From Gammaproteobacteria bacterium (lineage in GTDB: Bacteria > Pseudomonadota > Gammaproteobacteria > Pseudomonadales > Azotimanducaceae): 64,000 nt of DNA. The notes under the pieces were generated by a model. The model was not told the origin of the DNA. It was given only the letters and a program-made list of their open reading frames with translations, and did no database searches. A program made the position numbers and the translations under genes. The stretch spans positions 1 through 64,000 of the forward strand of contig JAPOXV010000019.1 in NCBI GenBank assembly GCA_026706935.1. The letters run 5' to 3'. Positions within the stretch are counted from its first letter, which is position 1; each line of letters begins with the position of its first letter. This document shows, piece by piece, positions 1 to 8,622 of the stretch.

Positions 1-408
1 TCTACGACTTGCCTCGCGCAATCGGTTTGCGAACACGCCGATCAGTATTTCTAGCAAGTCTCGATGTTGAACGCTCATAGACGCTAGATCACTTGAACTT
101 ATAGGTAACTGAAATGCTGTTGCGATCATGTGCACAAGAGATTGACGAACGTCGTTCGTTTCGCCGCTGATCTTTGGCAATATTTCAATTGACACGCCCG
201 GCACAGACAAGAGCCCAACTACTGGTCCAGCTTTCAATCCTGGTGTAGTGGTCTCAGTAAGTACTTGCTCAGCGATCTTAAGCCTTCGTTTATGGCGAGC
301 AGCTAAAGAGAGAAGTTTCTTGACGTTAATCTCGTCGATGTGAGCTTTCTTTAGATTGAGCTCCTCCCACTCGAATAGCTCAATCGGTTGCATCGGCGGA
401 TGCGCCAT
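1..408 (-). CDS. mcrC: McrC-like subunit of 5-methylcytosine restriction system (partial, N-terminal)
   Basis: The first 136 codons of a protein that runs off the left edge. Translating the reverse strand from the ATG at 408 gives an uninterrupted frame beginning MAHPPMQPIELFEWEELNL. It contains the McrC-type pattern GPVVGLLSVPGVSIEILPK near residues 61-79. McrC pairs with the McrB AAA+ motor and carries the nuclease domain, which would lie outside the window. The gene overlaps the end of mcrB by 29 nt; a second ATG at 393 would cut the overlap to 14 nt. Such overlaps are usual for mcrBC and imply translational coupling. The McrC call rests on the N-terminal pattern plus position directly after mcrB; the catalytic part cannot be checked here. 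Confidence 0.8.
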   Translation of the reverse strand, partial: MAHPPMQPIELFEWEELNLKKAHIDEINVKKLLSLAARHKRRLKIAEQVLTETTTPGLKAGPVVGLLSVPGVSIEILPKISGETNDVRQSLVHMIATAFQLPISSSDLASMSVQHRDLLEILIGVFANRLREASRR

Positions 409-2638
409 TCAGATCATCAGCGGAATTGCTTAGAAGTTGCTCGTATGCGTTTTGCGGGAACGTGCTTTGGACTGACCATTGATAGCGTTCTTCCTCCAAG
501 TCCGGATCAAGCCCTGGCGGTGCCGTCAGTTTACTGCGTACGACAAATGCGTCGGTATTTCCTAGCACACTCCGTACCTTGCTCCAGTCATCGTAGAAGT
601 ACTCCGCGATTAAAGGAATGACTTTCCGCCTCATGATTTCATCTAGTTGGTCGCGAACATTTGCTTTCATCAACCACGCATGCCCAATCAGGTGGTCACG
701 ATCAACTAAGTACTCCAGTCTTGCGTTAATTGTTTGGAGGACGTTTGGTAAATCCACTTCACACTTCTGACCAGCTTCCTTCAGGAGTTCCGCATTTGGC
801 GGCATTTCCTCAAAGTTGAACCTACGGCGCAATGCAGTATCAAGTAAGGCGATGGAGCGATCCGCTGTGTTCATCGTTCCCAAGAGGTAGAGATTCGAAG
901 GCAATACGAAGTCAGTACCTGAATACGGCAGTCGAACTTGTAGCTCATTCTCAGCGCCTCCTCGTTTGTCCTCTTCTAACAACGTGATCAGCTCGCCGAG
1001 AACCTTAGAGATATTCGCCCGATTGATCTCGTCAATGATGAGAACATAGTTCGAATCGCCTTCGATTTGCTCAACTAGACGTTTTAGTACACCATCCTGA
1101 ATGCGATAAACGACGCCGCCATCCTTCTCAACAGGTCGAATACCTTCGACAAATTCCTCGTACCCATACGACTGGTGGAATGTAATGAAAACAATCCGTC
1201 CTTGATTCACTAATTCAGTGTACCGATCTTGGATTTTTTGACCCACCGGCGTTACTCCGTCACAGATCTCGACGCTGCGTGAGACGGAGTGGTAGGTCTT
1301 ACCCGTGCCGGGTGGCCCGTAGAGAATCGTGTTCAAGGTAGATTGCGAGTTATCTCGCTTTTCGCGTCGAGTTATCTGAGGAGTTTTGCGACCCTCGACG
1401 ATTTGCCCCCATGACTGCTCGAGAAGCTCTGCAGTTGTTGGTTTGATAGCTATGCCTGACGACTGAGGAAACCAAACTTGCTGATCGTCATCCAATCGCT
1501 CGAGATCCGATTTAGCCAGGTAAGGGTCACCGAGCACTGGGTCCTGAATCCGCGTGAATAACACCTTCACGAATTGATACTCGACTCCTTGGTCTCGCTT
1601 CTCTTCCTCCCAATGAAGCTTCTTTGAGGCATCCGTTGCGATATCGCCAATGGCAATCACGCCTCGAGGGTCTGACCCTGATCTAACCAAAAACGCTCTA
1701 TCGCCTCTTCGAGCATCGCTATTGCTGCAACTCCAATCATGGGTCACGAATTGACCGTCTCGGGTTGCCAACCTCTCTTCAGCAAGTGTTGGCCAATCCC
1801 AACGATTCGGATTCCAACTAAATAGGAACGCCTGTCTCTTATCTTCACGCCAAAAGCTACTAAGAGGCGGCACATAGAAATCCAGTACCTTCGTTCCATA
1901 CTTCTTTTCATTCTCTCTACGTATTTCTAACAGAATGCGGTCAATCTCCAATCTTGAGAGACGATTAACTTGAGCTGACGTTATCCGCCTGAAAATTTGA
2001 ACAATGGACTTGCGATGCTTACCGCCGAAGATTCTTTCGAAGACATCCGGAAACAGTAGGAATAAGAGCATGTACCGCAGTTGCCGGAATTCGTTTACCT
2101 CTAATTGCTGAAGCCACTCAGCGAATCCCCAAGGTTCCGCTAATATCGACGTGCGCTCTTGTTCCTTTTGACGCTTGAGCCCAAGCATCACTCGAACGAA
2201 ATACGAAAATTCCTTCCAGTAGAGAGTCAAGAATCCAGGACCACCACTACCGATTCCACTTAGTATTTCATCGGTAATCCATTCTGAGTTAATTAGGAAC
2301 GATTCCCCTGACCACTCCCAGACTAATTGAACGTTCTTCTTCTTGGTATTTGCGCTGATGTTTCCTGGACACAGGTACATAACCCAGATCATCTCAGACG
2401 CGAGCATCTTCACGACCGGGTCAGCGTGATCTAGCTGATTATTGAGTTTTTCTAAGAAATTACCTTGTCCTGAATCTAACTGATTTACGTAGCGTTCATC
2501 CAACTCCTCAAGATTTGCGAGTGTCCATAGGGATCTATCGCCAAACACTGAACCGTTGGAATTCAACCCCACGGACTTCCAGTGTTCAGCAGCACGCAAT
2601 ATTGGTTCGGAATCAGAACCGGGACAATATCGACTCAT
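380..2638 (-). CDS. mcrB: McrB-like AAA+ GTPase with EVE-like modified-base reader domain
   Basis: A 752-residue motor/recognition subunit of a modification-dependent restriction system. Roughly residues 265-390 look like an EVE (PUA-like) domain, with AFLFSWNPNRWDW, a WSCSN turn and GDRAFLVRSGSDPRGVIAIG; EVE domains read modified cytosine. The AAA+ domain follows: Walker A GPPGTGKT near residue 440, Walker B LIIDEINRA, the McrB-type GTP-binding segment MNTADRS, and ALRRRF with arginine-finger candidates. The first 260 residues are helical and I do not recognise them. Classical E. coli McrB uses a different N-terminal DNA-binding domain, so specificity probably differs. GTP rather than ATP as substrate is inferred from the family. 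The mcrC reading frame follows directly. No other defence genes are visible on the right side. Confidence 0.88.
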   Translation of the reverse strand: MSRYCPGSDSEPILRAAEHWKSVGLNSNGSVFGDRSLWTLANLEELDERYVNQLDSGQGNFLEKLNNQLDHADPVVKMLASEMIWVMYLCPGNISANTKKKNVQLVWEWSGESFLINSEWITDEILSGIGSGGPGFLTLYWKEFSYFVRVMLGLKRQKEQERTSILAEPWGFAEWLQQLEVNEFRQLRYMLLFLLFPDVFERIFGGKHRKSIVQIFRRITSAQVNRLSRLEIDRILLEIRRENEKKYGTKVLDFYVPPLSSFWREDKRQAFLFSWNPNRWDWPTLAEERLATRDGQFVTHDWSCSNSDARRGDRAFLVRSGSDPRGVIAIGDIATDASKKLHWEEEKRDQGVEYQFVKVLFTRIQDPVLGDPYLAKSDLERLDDDQQVWFPQSSGIAIKPTTAELLEQSWGQIVEGRKTPQITRREKRDNSQSTLNTILYGPPGTGKTYHSVSRSVEICDGVTPVGQKIQDRYTELVNQGRIVFITFHQSYGYEEFVEGIRPVEKDGGVVYRIQDGVLKRLVEQIEGDSNYVLIIDEINRANISKVLGELITLLEEDKRGGAENELQVRLPYSGTDFVLPSNLYLLGTMNTADRSIALLDTALRRRFNFEEMPPNAELLKEAGQKCEVDLPNVLQTINARLEYLVDRDHLIGHAWLMKANVRDQLDEIMRRKVIPLIAEYFYDDWSKVRSVLGNTDAFVVRSKLTAPPGLDPDLEEERYQWSVQSTFPQNAYEQLLSNSADDLNGASADATD

Positions 2639-2858
2639 CTAACTACCTTCCTATGATGAACCTGCCCTAAGACTAGGCAAGTCGAAATCTCAATACGCTC
2701 CGATCGCTAGCATACTAACTTCCTCACTGACTAAATTGAAAAATACGCAATCGTGCGCTTTGCGAAACGCTCGTTAAAGAGAATTTCCGAACGACGATTC
2801 TCAAGCTTAAAAATCTCCCCCTGAGCTTCGCTCGCCATCCTGATACAGACCCATCCCA

Positions 2859-3503
2859 ATGCCTAACCAACAAGCCATTCAAATCTGGGGTGCCGGTACT
2901 ACGCGTACATTCCGTCCAGTGTGGACCGCCGAAGAGCTCAATCTCGATTACGACCTCGTGCCAATCGGACCTAGAACCGGTGAAACGCAGACGCCAGAAT
3001 TCACGCGACTCAATCCCAAGCAAAAAATCCCAACCTTGGTCGATGGCAACGTGATACTCTCGGAGAGCGTAGCCATGAGTCGCTATCTCATTGAACGATA
3101 TGGCGATGCTTCAACGCTCGTAATCCCGACCGATCTTGCGACGCGAGCGCGAGAGGATGAGTGGGTTTGTTATTGCTATGGCGAGCTCGACGAAACAAGC
3201 CTATACGTTATGCGTCGGCACGGCGACCTGAAGGATATATACGGCGAAGCGCCGAACTCGCTTTTAGCCGCAAGAGATTACGCGAATAAGCACCTTAAAG
3301 TGGTTTCGGATCACCTAGAGGACAAAAAATACGTGGTAGAAGGTCGTTTCGGATTGGCGGACATCATCTTGATTTCTTGCCTGGACTGGGCGATTAACTA
3401 CGGGTTCGAACTTTCTGCAGCATTAACGCGTTACAGAGATCGAATCATCCAACGCGATGCCTACACGACAGCGTTTAGCGCCAACTATGTACAACAACAC
3501 TAA
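2859..3503 (+). CDS. Glutathione S-transferase family protein
   Basis: A 214-residue two-domain GST. The N-terminal thioredoxin-like half (about 1-80) carries QIWGAGTTRTFRPVW, the proline-containing loop KIPTLVDG, and the glutathione-binding LSESVAMSRYL segment; the C-terminal half is helical, with FGLADIILISCLDWA matching the usual GST core. It lies 11 nt upstream of a class III CoA-transferase with AAAAGGAA between them, so the two are likely co-transcribed. The substrate cannot be told. The N-terminal SSCS-type motif of maleylacetoacetate isomerase is absent, so I do not assign it to the tyrosine pathway encoded elsewhere in the window. Confidence 0.85.
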   Translation: MPNQQAIQIWGAGTTRTFRPVWTAEELNLDYDLVPIGPRTGETQTPEFTRLNPKQKIPTLVDGNVILSESVAMSRYLIERYGDASTLVIPTDLATRAREDEWVCYCYGELDETSLYVMRRHGDLKDIYGEAPNSLLAARDYANKHLKVVSDHLEDKKYVVEGRFGLADIILISCLDWAINYGFELSAALTRYRDRIIQRDAYTTAFSANYVQQH

Positions 3504-3514
3504 AAGGAACAAAC

Positions 3515-4699
3515 ATGGGACCGCTTGAAGGCATTAGAGTAGTCGATTTGACAAGCATGATCTCGGGACCCGCAGCGGCAGCGATGCTATGCGATCAAGG
3601 CGCAGAAGTCATTAAAGTTGAGCCAATTCAAGGCGAGCAAATGCGGTCTATGGGACGACCTCGCAATGGTTCTCCTCCGACGTTCTTTTCGTGCAATCGT
3701 GGTAAGAAATCCATTGCACTCGATTTAAAAAGCGATGCGGGGAAAGAGGTACTTTGGCGGTTGGTCGAAAGCGCGGACGTATTGCTTCAGAATTTCCGCC
3801 CTGGCGCGATGGATCGGTTGGGGTTTTCAGATGAAGCGGTGCGCGCTAAAAACCCGCGCATCATCTATGTCTCCATTAGCGGCTTCGGTGAATCAGGTCC
3901 ATACGCGAATCAGCGCGTCTATGATCCAGTTATTCAAGCATTGTCGGGTGCGACCGATATTCAAGCGCATCGCGAAACTCGAGAACCTGAAATGTTTCGA
4001 GTCGTAATAGCTGACAAAGTAACGTCCTTGACCGCTGCTCAGGCGATTGTGAGCGCACTTTACCACCGCGAGCGTACCGGTGAAGGTCAGCATATCAAGC
4101 TCTCGATGCTGGACGCATTGCTCGCGTTCTTTTGGCCGGAAGGCATGGGCGGCATTACGTACGAAGACGCGGAGTTTGACACTTCAATTGGTTCGGGATC
4201 GATGGACCTAATTTACCCTACGAAAGATGGATTCATAACGGCCGGCGTGGTTTCTGATCGAGAATGGGTTGGCATGTGTCGTTCGTTAGACCGTGAAGAT
4301 CTACTCAACGATGAACGCTTCGCAACGACGCGGGCACGTCTTCGCCATACCGAGGAACGCAAGAGAATCACCGCTCAGGAGATTGCCAAGTGGAACACCT
4401 CCGAGATACTGGCGAGACTCAATGAGCACGATGTACCGAATGCCCCGCTACTCAGAAGGAAGGAACTCCTGAATAACGAGCAGATCGTTGCAAGCGAGTC
4501 GATCCGGAGCATTAACTTCGAAGGTTTCGGTGTCGTTCGCCAGGCAAGACCTGCGGCTCGATTTAGTGAAACTCCGAGCGAGATTAGCGGACCTTCCCCA
4601 AAACTCGGCGAACACTCGCTTGAATTGTTGGCACAGCTTGGCTATGCAGATGAGGACGCGCAAACGCTCTTGAATGACGGCGTGGTTGGGAGCAGCTGA
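3515..4699 (+). CDS. Class III (CaiB/BaiF) CoA-transferase
   Basis: A 394-residue family III CoA-transferase, which moves CoA between carboxylic acids through an aspartyl-CoA intermediate. Family signs are the N-terminal LEGIRVVDLTSMISGP, the block GAEVIKVEP, NRGKKSIALDLK, and the likely catalytic aspartate in VIADKVTS (about residue 167), followed by RTGEGQHIKLSMLDALLAFF. The start ATG has a good AAGGA ribosome site within the 11-nt gap after the GST gene. The donor and acceptor acids are unknown. The window contains two further members of this family (54080 and 60079), which suggests broad carboxylic-acid activation. Confidence 0.9.
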   Translation: MGPLEGIRVVDLTSMISGPAAAAMLCDQGAEVIKVEPIQGEQMRSMGRPRNGSPPTFFSCNRGKKSIALDLKSDAGKEVLWRLVESADVLLQNFRPGAMDRLGFSDEAVRAKNPRIIYVSISGFGESGPYANQRVYDPVIQALSGATDIQAHRETREPEMFRVVIADKVTSLTAAQAIVSALYHRERTGEGQHIKLSMLDALLAFFWPEGMGGITYEDAEFDTSIGSGSMDLIYPTKDGFITAGVVSDREWVGMCRSLDREDLLNDERFATTRARLRHTEERKRITAQEIAKWNTSEILARLNEHDVPNAPLLRRKELLNNEQIVASESIRSINFEGFGVVRQARPAARFSETPSEISGPSPKLGEHSLELLAQLGYADEDAQTLLNDGVVGSS

Positions 4700-4861
4700 T
4701 CTTAGCGAGATTGAGATGATTACTAATCAACTTCAAATCCTTGATTCCAAAGTACGTAGACGAAAATTGCGTAATCAGGAGTACTCCTCCTCTGCCATCG
4801 ATCAACCGAGCTCGTTCAGTATGCTGATGTCAGTCTCGTTTTAGAGAAAGCCCGATTCAAT

Positions 4862-5653
4862 ATGTCGAAGGTCACCACGCGAAAGATCCGATTAGCTCAG
4901 TCGGAGCTAGAGGAATTCAAACAAAACGGGTTTCTTAATCTAGGGCAAGCCCTTTCAACCAAAGACGTCGCCAAATTCCTTTCAATGTTCGACGAAGACC
5001 GATCAAATTACCCGTATATGTGGCATCCGTACGGATATAGCCAGGAGGCAAACTACGAAGCCTTAATAAGTAGCCCTCGTTTCGATGAGCTCATTCGACA
5101 TCCTGCCATTTTCCCTAAGATCGAAGCGCTGATGGGTGGACCCGTTTGCTTCGGCGAGATCGGTCTGCGACGAATGGGGACGCACAAAGGTGAAGTTCAC
5201 CAAGCATGGCATCGAGATCGTGGATACTTTGAAGAACATCCGCTTCGTCTCGACTATCTCCAGCTCATCGTTTATCTAACCGATGTCGATGAAACGACCC
5301 ACTGTTTCAGCATTTCTACAGAGGACGTAACAGATTCGCCGTTTAAATCGGCTGATGATCAGCTTCGCAGAAGTGCTCCTACTCATCTTCATGGTCCGGC
5401 GGGAACGTGTGCCCTGTTTAACGTTGCCCTTTTTCATACGGCGACGACTAGGCCAACTGAATCAGAACGAAAGACTGTTCAAATCTATTACGGGCATCGT
5501 GATCGTGCGCCGCTCGCGAATGATTCTGGAATACCAACGCGATTGAGGGAGCACCCGCACGATGAGGAGTCGAGATCGTTCTATGGGAACATTAACGAAC
5601 GTACACGTCTCTACATGCGCGCGTACGGCTTCGACCCAGTAAATGTGCATTGA
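4862..5653 (+). CDS. Phytanoyl-CoA dioxygenase (PhyH) family protein
   Basis: A 263-residue Fe(II)/2-oxoglutarate-dependent oxygenase of the PhyH family. The HxD iron-binding pair is visible as WHRDRGYF, and the distal histidine is likely in LFNVALFHTATTRPT, followed by the family-type arginine region TESERKTVQIYYGHRDR. The N-terminal motif EEFKQNGFLNLGQAL is typical of the family entry helix. It lies 162 nt downstream of the CoA-transferase on the same strand and may or may not share its transcript. Bacterial PhyH members hydroxylate very different substrates (fatty acyl-CoA, ectoine, natural products), so no substrate is assigned. Confidence 0.85.
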   Translation: MSKVTTRKIRLAQSELEEFKQNGFLNLGQALSTKDVAKFLSMFDEDRSNYPYMWHPYGYSQEANYEALISSPRFDELIRHPAIFPKIEALMGGPVCFGEIGLRRMGTHKGEVHQAWHRDRGYFEEHPLRLDYLQLIVYLTDVDETTHCFSISTEDVTDSPFKSADDQLRRSAPTHLHGPAGTCALFNVALFHTATTRPTESERKTVQIYYGHRDRAPLANDSGIPTRLREHPHDEESRSFYGNINERTRLYMRAYGFDPVNVH

Positions 5654-5853
5654 TTCGAGTACTAATCGCGTACTCGTACACGGCTAATCCAACGACGAAT
5701 CCTCATTCAGAGTAATCCTGATCTAAGGGATGTATCCCGCGACTGGCAATAAATAGATTTCACCTACGTGCGACAGTAACTTTGGTACGTCCTATGTCGT
5801 ACGAAAGACGTTTCGCTTCCTAAAGTCCGGCAGCGGCCGCACAGTTTCGATAA

Positions 5854-5871
5854 AACGCACTCTAGTGCGTT
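5854..5871. promoter_or_regulatory. Perfect 8-bp palindrome, possible operator
   Basis: AACGCACT-ct-AGTGCGTT, perfect 8-bp arms with a 2-nt centre, lying about 250 nt upstream of the sigma-factor gene. Three nt further on is a second, weaker dyad (CGTGA at 5874-5878 and TCACG at 5887-5891). Short dyads of this form are typical of dimeric regulator sites, but the regulator is unknown. Confidence 0.4.
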
Positions 5872-6033
5872 AACGTGATGCATACGTCACGGTAATCTGC
5901 AGCTTGGCAACAGGGCGAGGACTCCCTACCACACATTTACACAGATCGATTCCTCCTTTTATCGCCAAACCGTATTCTTGGATCGTCTTCTCAGTTGACA
6001 AATCAGTACGGCAGGTCTTTTTCAATACTCACA

Positions 6034-6078
6034 AATGTCGTCAGGACATGAGACAAAACTAATCTCGCTGACGACATT
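6034..6078 (+). promoter_or_regulatory. Large inverted repeat / leader hairpin upstream of ECF sigma factor
   Basis: Perfect 11-bp arms AATGTCGTCAG (6034-6044) and CTGACGACATT (6068-6078), enclosing a nested GAGA/TCTC pair (6050-6053 and 6063-6066). As RNA it would form a two-part stem ending 41 nt before the start codon at 6120. No U-run follows, so it is unlikely to be a simple terminator. It may be an operator or a structured leader. Confidence 0.5.
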
Positions 6079-6119
6079 AACAATAGACATCTTAGAGAAA
6101 CTGTCCAACTGATTTCGAC

Positions 6120-7451
6120 ATGGCTCAAGATACGGACGAGGAATTACTAGCACGTTTCTATCGGAACGACGAAGTACCCGCACTCGAAACGTTCATCAGC
6201 CGACACATGAGTTACATGACGAAACAGGCACGTTATTTCGTCAGACAGGAAGACATCGAGGACATCGTTCAATCCTCTGTCATTAGATTGATGGACGCAA
6301 AACCTAATAACGGCGTCGTGAAAAACGCTGTTGGTTGGTGGCACAGCATGCTCGCATCTTCCGCGATTGATCATCTACGCGCAATCGAGAGACGGCAAAA
6401 AAGAGAGCGTTTGTTCTTCGATAGCTTCGATCGCGAATCCAACGATGTAGAGTCCGACGCAATACAAACTCAGTTACTCACTCAAATCCGTAGCCAGACT
6501 ACTCAACTGGACTCCAAATTGAGCGATCCACTCGTTATGCGATATTTCATGGGAATGAGCTACCAGGAAATCGCTGCAACGATGGGATTGAATGTCAGTA
6601 CGGTATCTACGCGGATCGCTCGAGGCTTACACGCATTGCGGAAGACATTTCTGGGTGATTCCAAAGTGGAAACTGCAACTAATCTCACACTAGGAGTAGA
6701 TGAAATGAGCGAACGGTCTCACAAGCGGCAGCTATCGAATCTCGGGGTCCTGAGTAATTGGGATGACCGATGGTTTGTGTACCTCTACCACGATGAAAAC
6801 CTGTGTGGAATTGGTCACTGGTCAGCTAGTGAAAGCGCAGAGCGTAATGTCACGCGTTTCGAAGAGACAAGCTGGGTCAGCGAAGAACCGTGTAAGAGTG
6901 GATATCCTGAGAACGAGGAGTTCGCGCTTTTATTTCAAACCTCGATCGACTTTATTGATGTGAAAACACTTGACTGGAACGCGTATCGGTTCAATTTAAT
7001 CCCAAACGCTAACTATCGAAAGAAAGGCATTGAAGCTCAATCCATCTCTGCTCAAAAACCGAGAGATGCAATTTCCGTGCAGGATGGGCACGAGACCTAC
7101 GTCCTTAATGTGAAGGAGAACGTGCTCGTTCTTCCCCAGGCACTGTCGCCTTTATTCATCTGTACTCAAGATCACAGTAAGGAGAAAGAATTCACAGTGG
7201 ATATCTTTGGATTTGACCTAATCGATTCAAAACGTGTGTGGAGTACCTCAACATATAACTGGAGTTATGTTGGAGAAAAAGGATCGCCGACAGGCATTCA
7301 CCCGACGTTTGAATTCCGTTATCCAAACCGGGTGTTTTCTGTCTGGACGGACGAACTAGGCAGGTTTGCTGGTTCGAGCGATGATCGTGAGAGCGTACTA
7401 GCATTTGAGAGCGAAACGTCCGCAAGAGAATTTCTGCAATCACGAGCGTGA
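6120..7451 (+). CDS. ECF-type sigma-70 factor with long uncharacterised C-terminal extension
   Basis: A 443-residue protein. The first ~185 residues are an ECF sigma factor: region 2 (about 15-95, with QEDIEDIVQSSVIRLMD and WWHSMLASSAIDHLRA) and region 4 with its helix-turn-helix (MGMSYQEIAATMGLNVSTVS, then TRIARGLHALRK). The remaining ~250 residues are soluble, rich in aromatic residues and beta-like segments, with no membrane helix and no recognised domain, so the protein is about twice usual ECF length. An internal AGGAG (6692-6696) stands 8 nt before an in-frame ATG at 6705 (residue 196), right at the domain boundary. No anti-sigma gene is adjacent. C-terminal extensions of ECF factors often act as built-in sensors; that role is inference here. 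Confidence 0.85.
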   Translation: MAQDTDEELLARFYRNDEVPALETFISRHMSYMTKQARYFVRQEDIEDIVQSSVIRLMDAKPNNGVVKNAVGWWHSMLASSAIDHLRAIERRQKRERLFFDSFDRESNDVESDAIQTQLLTQIRSQTTQLDSKLSDPLVMRYFMGMSYQEIAATMGLNVSTVSTRIARGLHALRKTFLGDSKVETATNLTLGVDEMSERSHKRQLSNLGVLSNWDDRWFVYLYHDENLCGIGHWSASESAERNVTRFEETSWVSEEPCKSGYPENEEFALLFQTSIDFIDVKTLDWNAYRFNLIPNANYRKKGIEAQSISAQKPRDAISVQDGHETYVLNVKENVLVLPQALSPLFICTQDHSKEKEFTVDIFGFDLIDSKRVWSTSTYNWSYVGEKGSPTGIHPTFEFRYPNRVFSVWTDELGRFAGSSDDRESVLAFESETSAREFLQSRA

Positions 7452-7522
7452 GAGTGTTTCGATCATCAGCTAACGCGTGATTGGTTAATTATCTGAGTAA
7501 CTAACCTCGACAACCACTTCGT

Positions 7523-8566
7523 TTGGTTCGAAAGACGTACATACGGATAAACATGACGCATAGAGACGGTAAATCGAAAAAAGTCGCCGCACCCACATGG
7601 TTCTTCAAGCCGACTCTATTTCGGCATAAATTTCCGGCTAAATCAGTGCACGACATCGCATCTCCGATTCGTTTAGTTCGCCGATTGGTGCTCGTTCTCG
7701 CTTTCTTATTGCTACCCAGCGCGACTATTGCGCTCGAACCAACTGTTGTATCTATCGAGTCGAAAGCGAGTCAACGATTCCCTGACGACCGAAATTCCTC
7801 GGTAATGGTTCTCGGCACGTTTCACTTCTTCACATTAGCGCAACACGAAATTCACGTCGAACCCGATGACATGACGAGTCCTAACCGTCAACAAGAAATT
7901 AGGGCGTTAGTCGAAGCTTTAAAAGCCTATGCGCCGACGATGATCGCGTTAGAAGCACCTTCGGAGTTCGATGAGAACTTCAACGCCTTCTATACACGGT
8001 ACCTCGACGGTAGTTGGGATTCTTCGCAATCACCTGGATTGCAGCGGCTTGAACGTACGGAGCTTTATCAGATTGGGTTTCGATTGGCGAAAGCACTTTC
8101 TCACGATCGTGTTTACGCTATCGACGAAATGACAAATAAACCTCTAGAACGGATGGAGGATTTTGCTAAATCAAATGGCTATGACGAATTCCTCGCATAT
8201 CGACATCGCATGTTTCGAGACATAGAAATTGAAGAGGCAGAGAACTTCCGCACGAAGACTGTCGGGCGGCTGATCTTGGAAATGAGTTCTCAGGAGCACG
8301 CCGCTGAGACCAATAGTCGCTACGTTGAAGATGTGCGATTCGGGAATCGAACCGAGCAGCCGGGCGTCGACGTTCTCATCGAATGGATTCGTCGGGACGT
8401 GTTGATTTTTCAAAACCTATATAACATCACAAAGGACAGCGTCGGTGAGCGAATCCTTGTGATTTTTGGAGCCGATCATGTGTATCGCTTACGAGAGCTA
8501 GTTGAAAGTTCACCGGATTTCCATCTCGTTGAACCATCTGATTTCCTACTCTCTTTCGGAGACTGA
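7523..8566 (+). CDS. DUF5694 domain protein, membrane-anchored or exported
   Basis: A protein of up to 347 residues. The core resembles DUF5694 (related to TraB/erythromycin-esterase-like folds): MVLGTFHFFT at the start of the domain, MIALEAPSEFDENFNAFY, and near the C-terminus VIFGADHVYRLRELV, whose conserved His and acidic residues suggest metal or hydrolytic chemistry that has not been established. A hydrophobic stretch LVLVLAFLLLPSATIAL follows about 50 polar residues, so either a signal-anchor is present or the true start is later. The frame opens at a TTG; an in-frame ATG exists at 7553. It lies 71 nt after the sigma-factor gene on the same strand and might be co-transcribed with it. 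Confidence 0.7.
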   Translation: MVRKTYIRINMTHRDGKSKKVAAPTWFFKPTLFRHKFPAKSVHDIASPIRLVRRLVLVLAFLLLPSATIALEPTVVSIESKASQRFPDDRNSSVMVLGTFHFFTLAQHEIHVEPDDMTSPNRQQEIRALVEALKAYAPTMIALEAPSEFDENFNAFYTRYLDGSWDSSQSPGLQRLERTELYQIGFRLAKALSHDRVYAIDEMTNKPLERMEDFAKSNGYDEFLAYRHRMFRDIEIEEAENFRTKTVGRLILEMSSQEHAAETNSRYVEDVRFGNRTEQPGVDVLIEWIRRDVLIFQNLYNITKDSVGERILVIFGADHVYRLRELVESSPDFHLVEPSDFLLSFGD

Positions 8567-8622
8567 GCTGACAAAGTCGTCTCACTTAGAAAATCACGGA
8601 TCTTCTAACGTACTAGCGAGGA

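Larger units (their letters stand above)
5654..6119. other. 466-nt gene-free region upstream of the sigma factor, rich in inverted repeats
   Basis: I find no convincing coding frame here. The region holds two adjacent palindromes at 5854-5871 and 5874-5891, and a large inverted repeat at 6034-6078 ending 41 nt before the sigma-factor start. A TTGACA hexamer sits at 5995-6000, but no good -10 element lies at standard distance, so I do not call a promoter. The concentration of symmetrical elements suggests a regulated leader for the gene at 6120. Confidence 0.6.

Noticed and set aside
2724..3023. A 99-codon minus-strand frame overlapping the start of the GST gene
   Set aside because: Antisense to a recognised GST; no ribosome site and no family resemblance.
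2859..3503. GST as the maleylacetoacetate isomerase missing from the tyrosine pathway
   Set aside because: The N-terminal serine/cysteine motif of that isomerase is absent, and the gene is linked to a CoA-transferase far from hppD/hmgA.
5995..6000. TTGACA as -35 element for the sigma-factor gene
   Set aside because: No acceptable -10 hexamer at 16-18 nt; the nearest AT-rich element is too far away.
7523..8566. DUF5694 gene as an anti-sigma factor of the upstream ECF factor
   Set aside because: It has no zinc-binding anti-sigma motif or anti-sigma fold; it resembles a TraB-like enzyme family instead.
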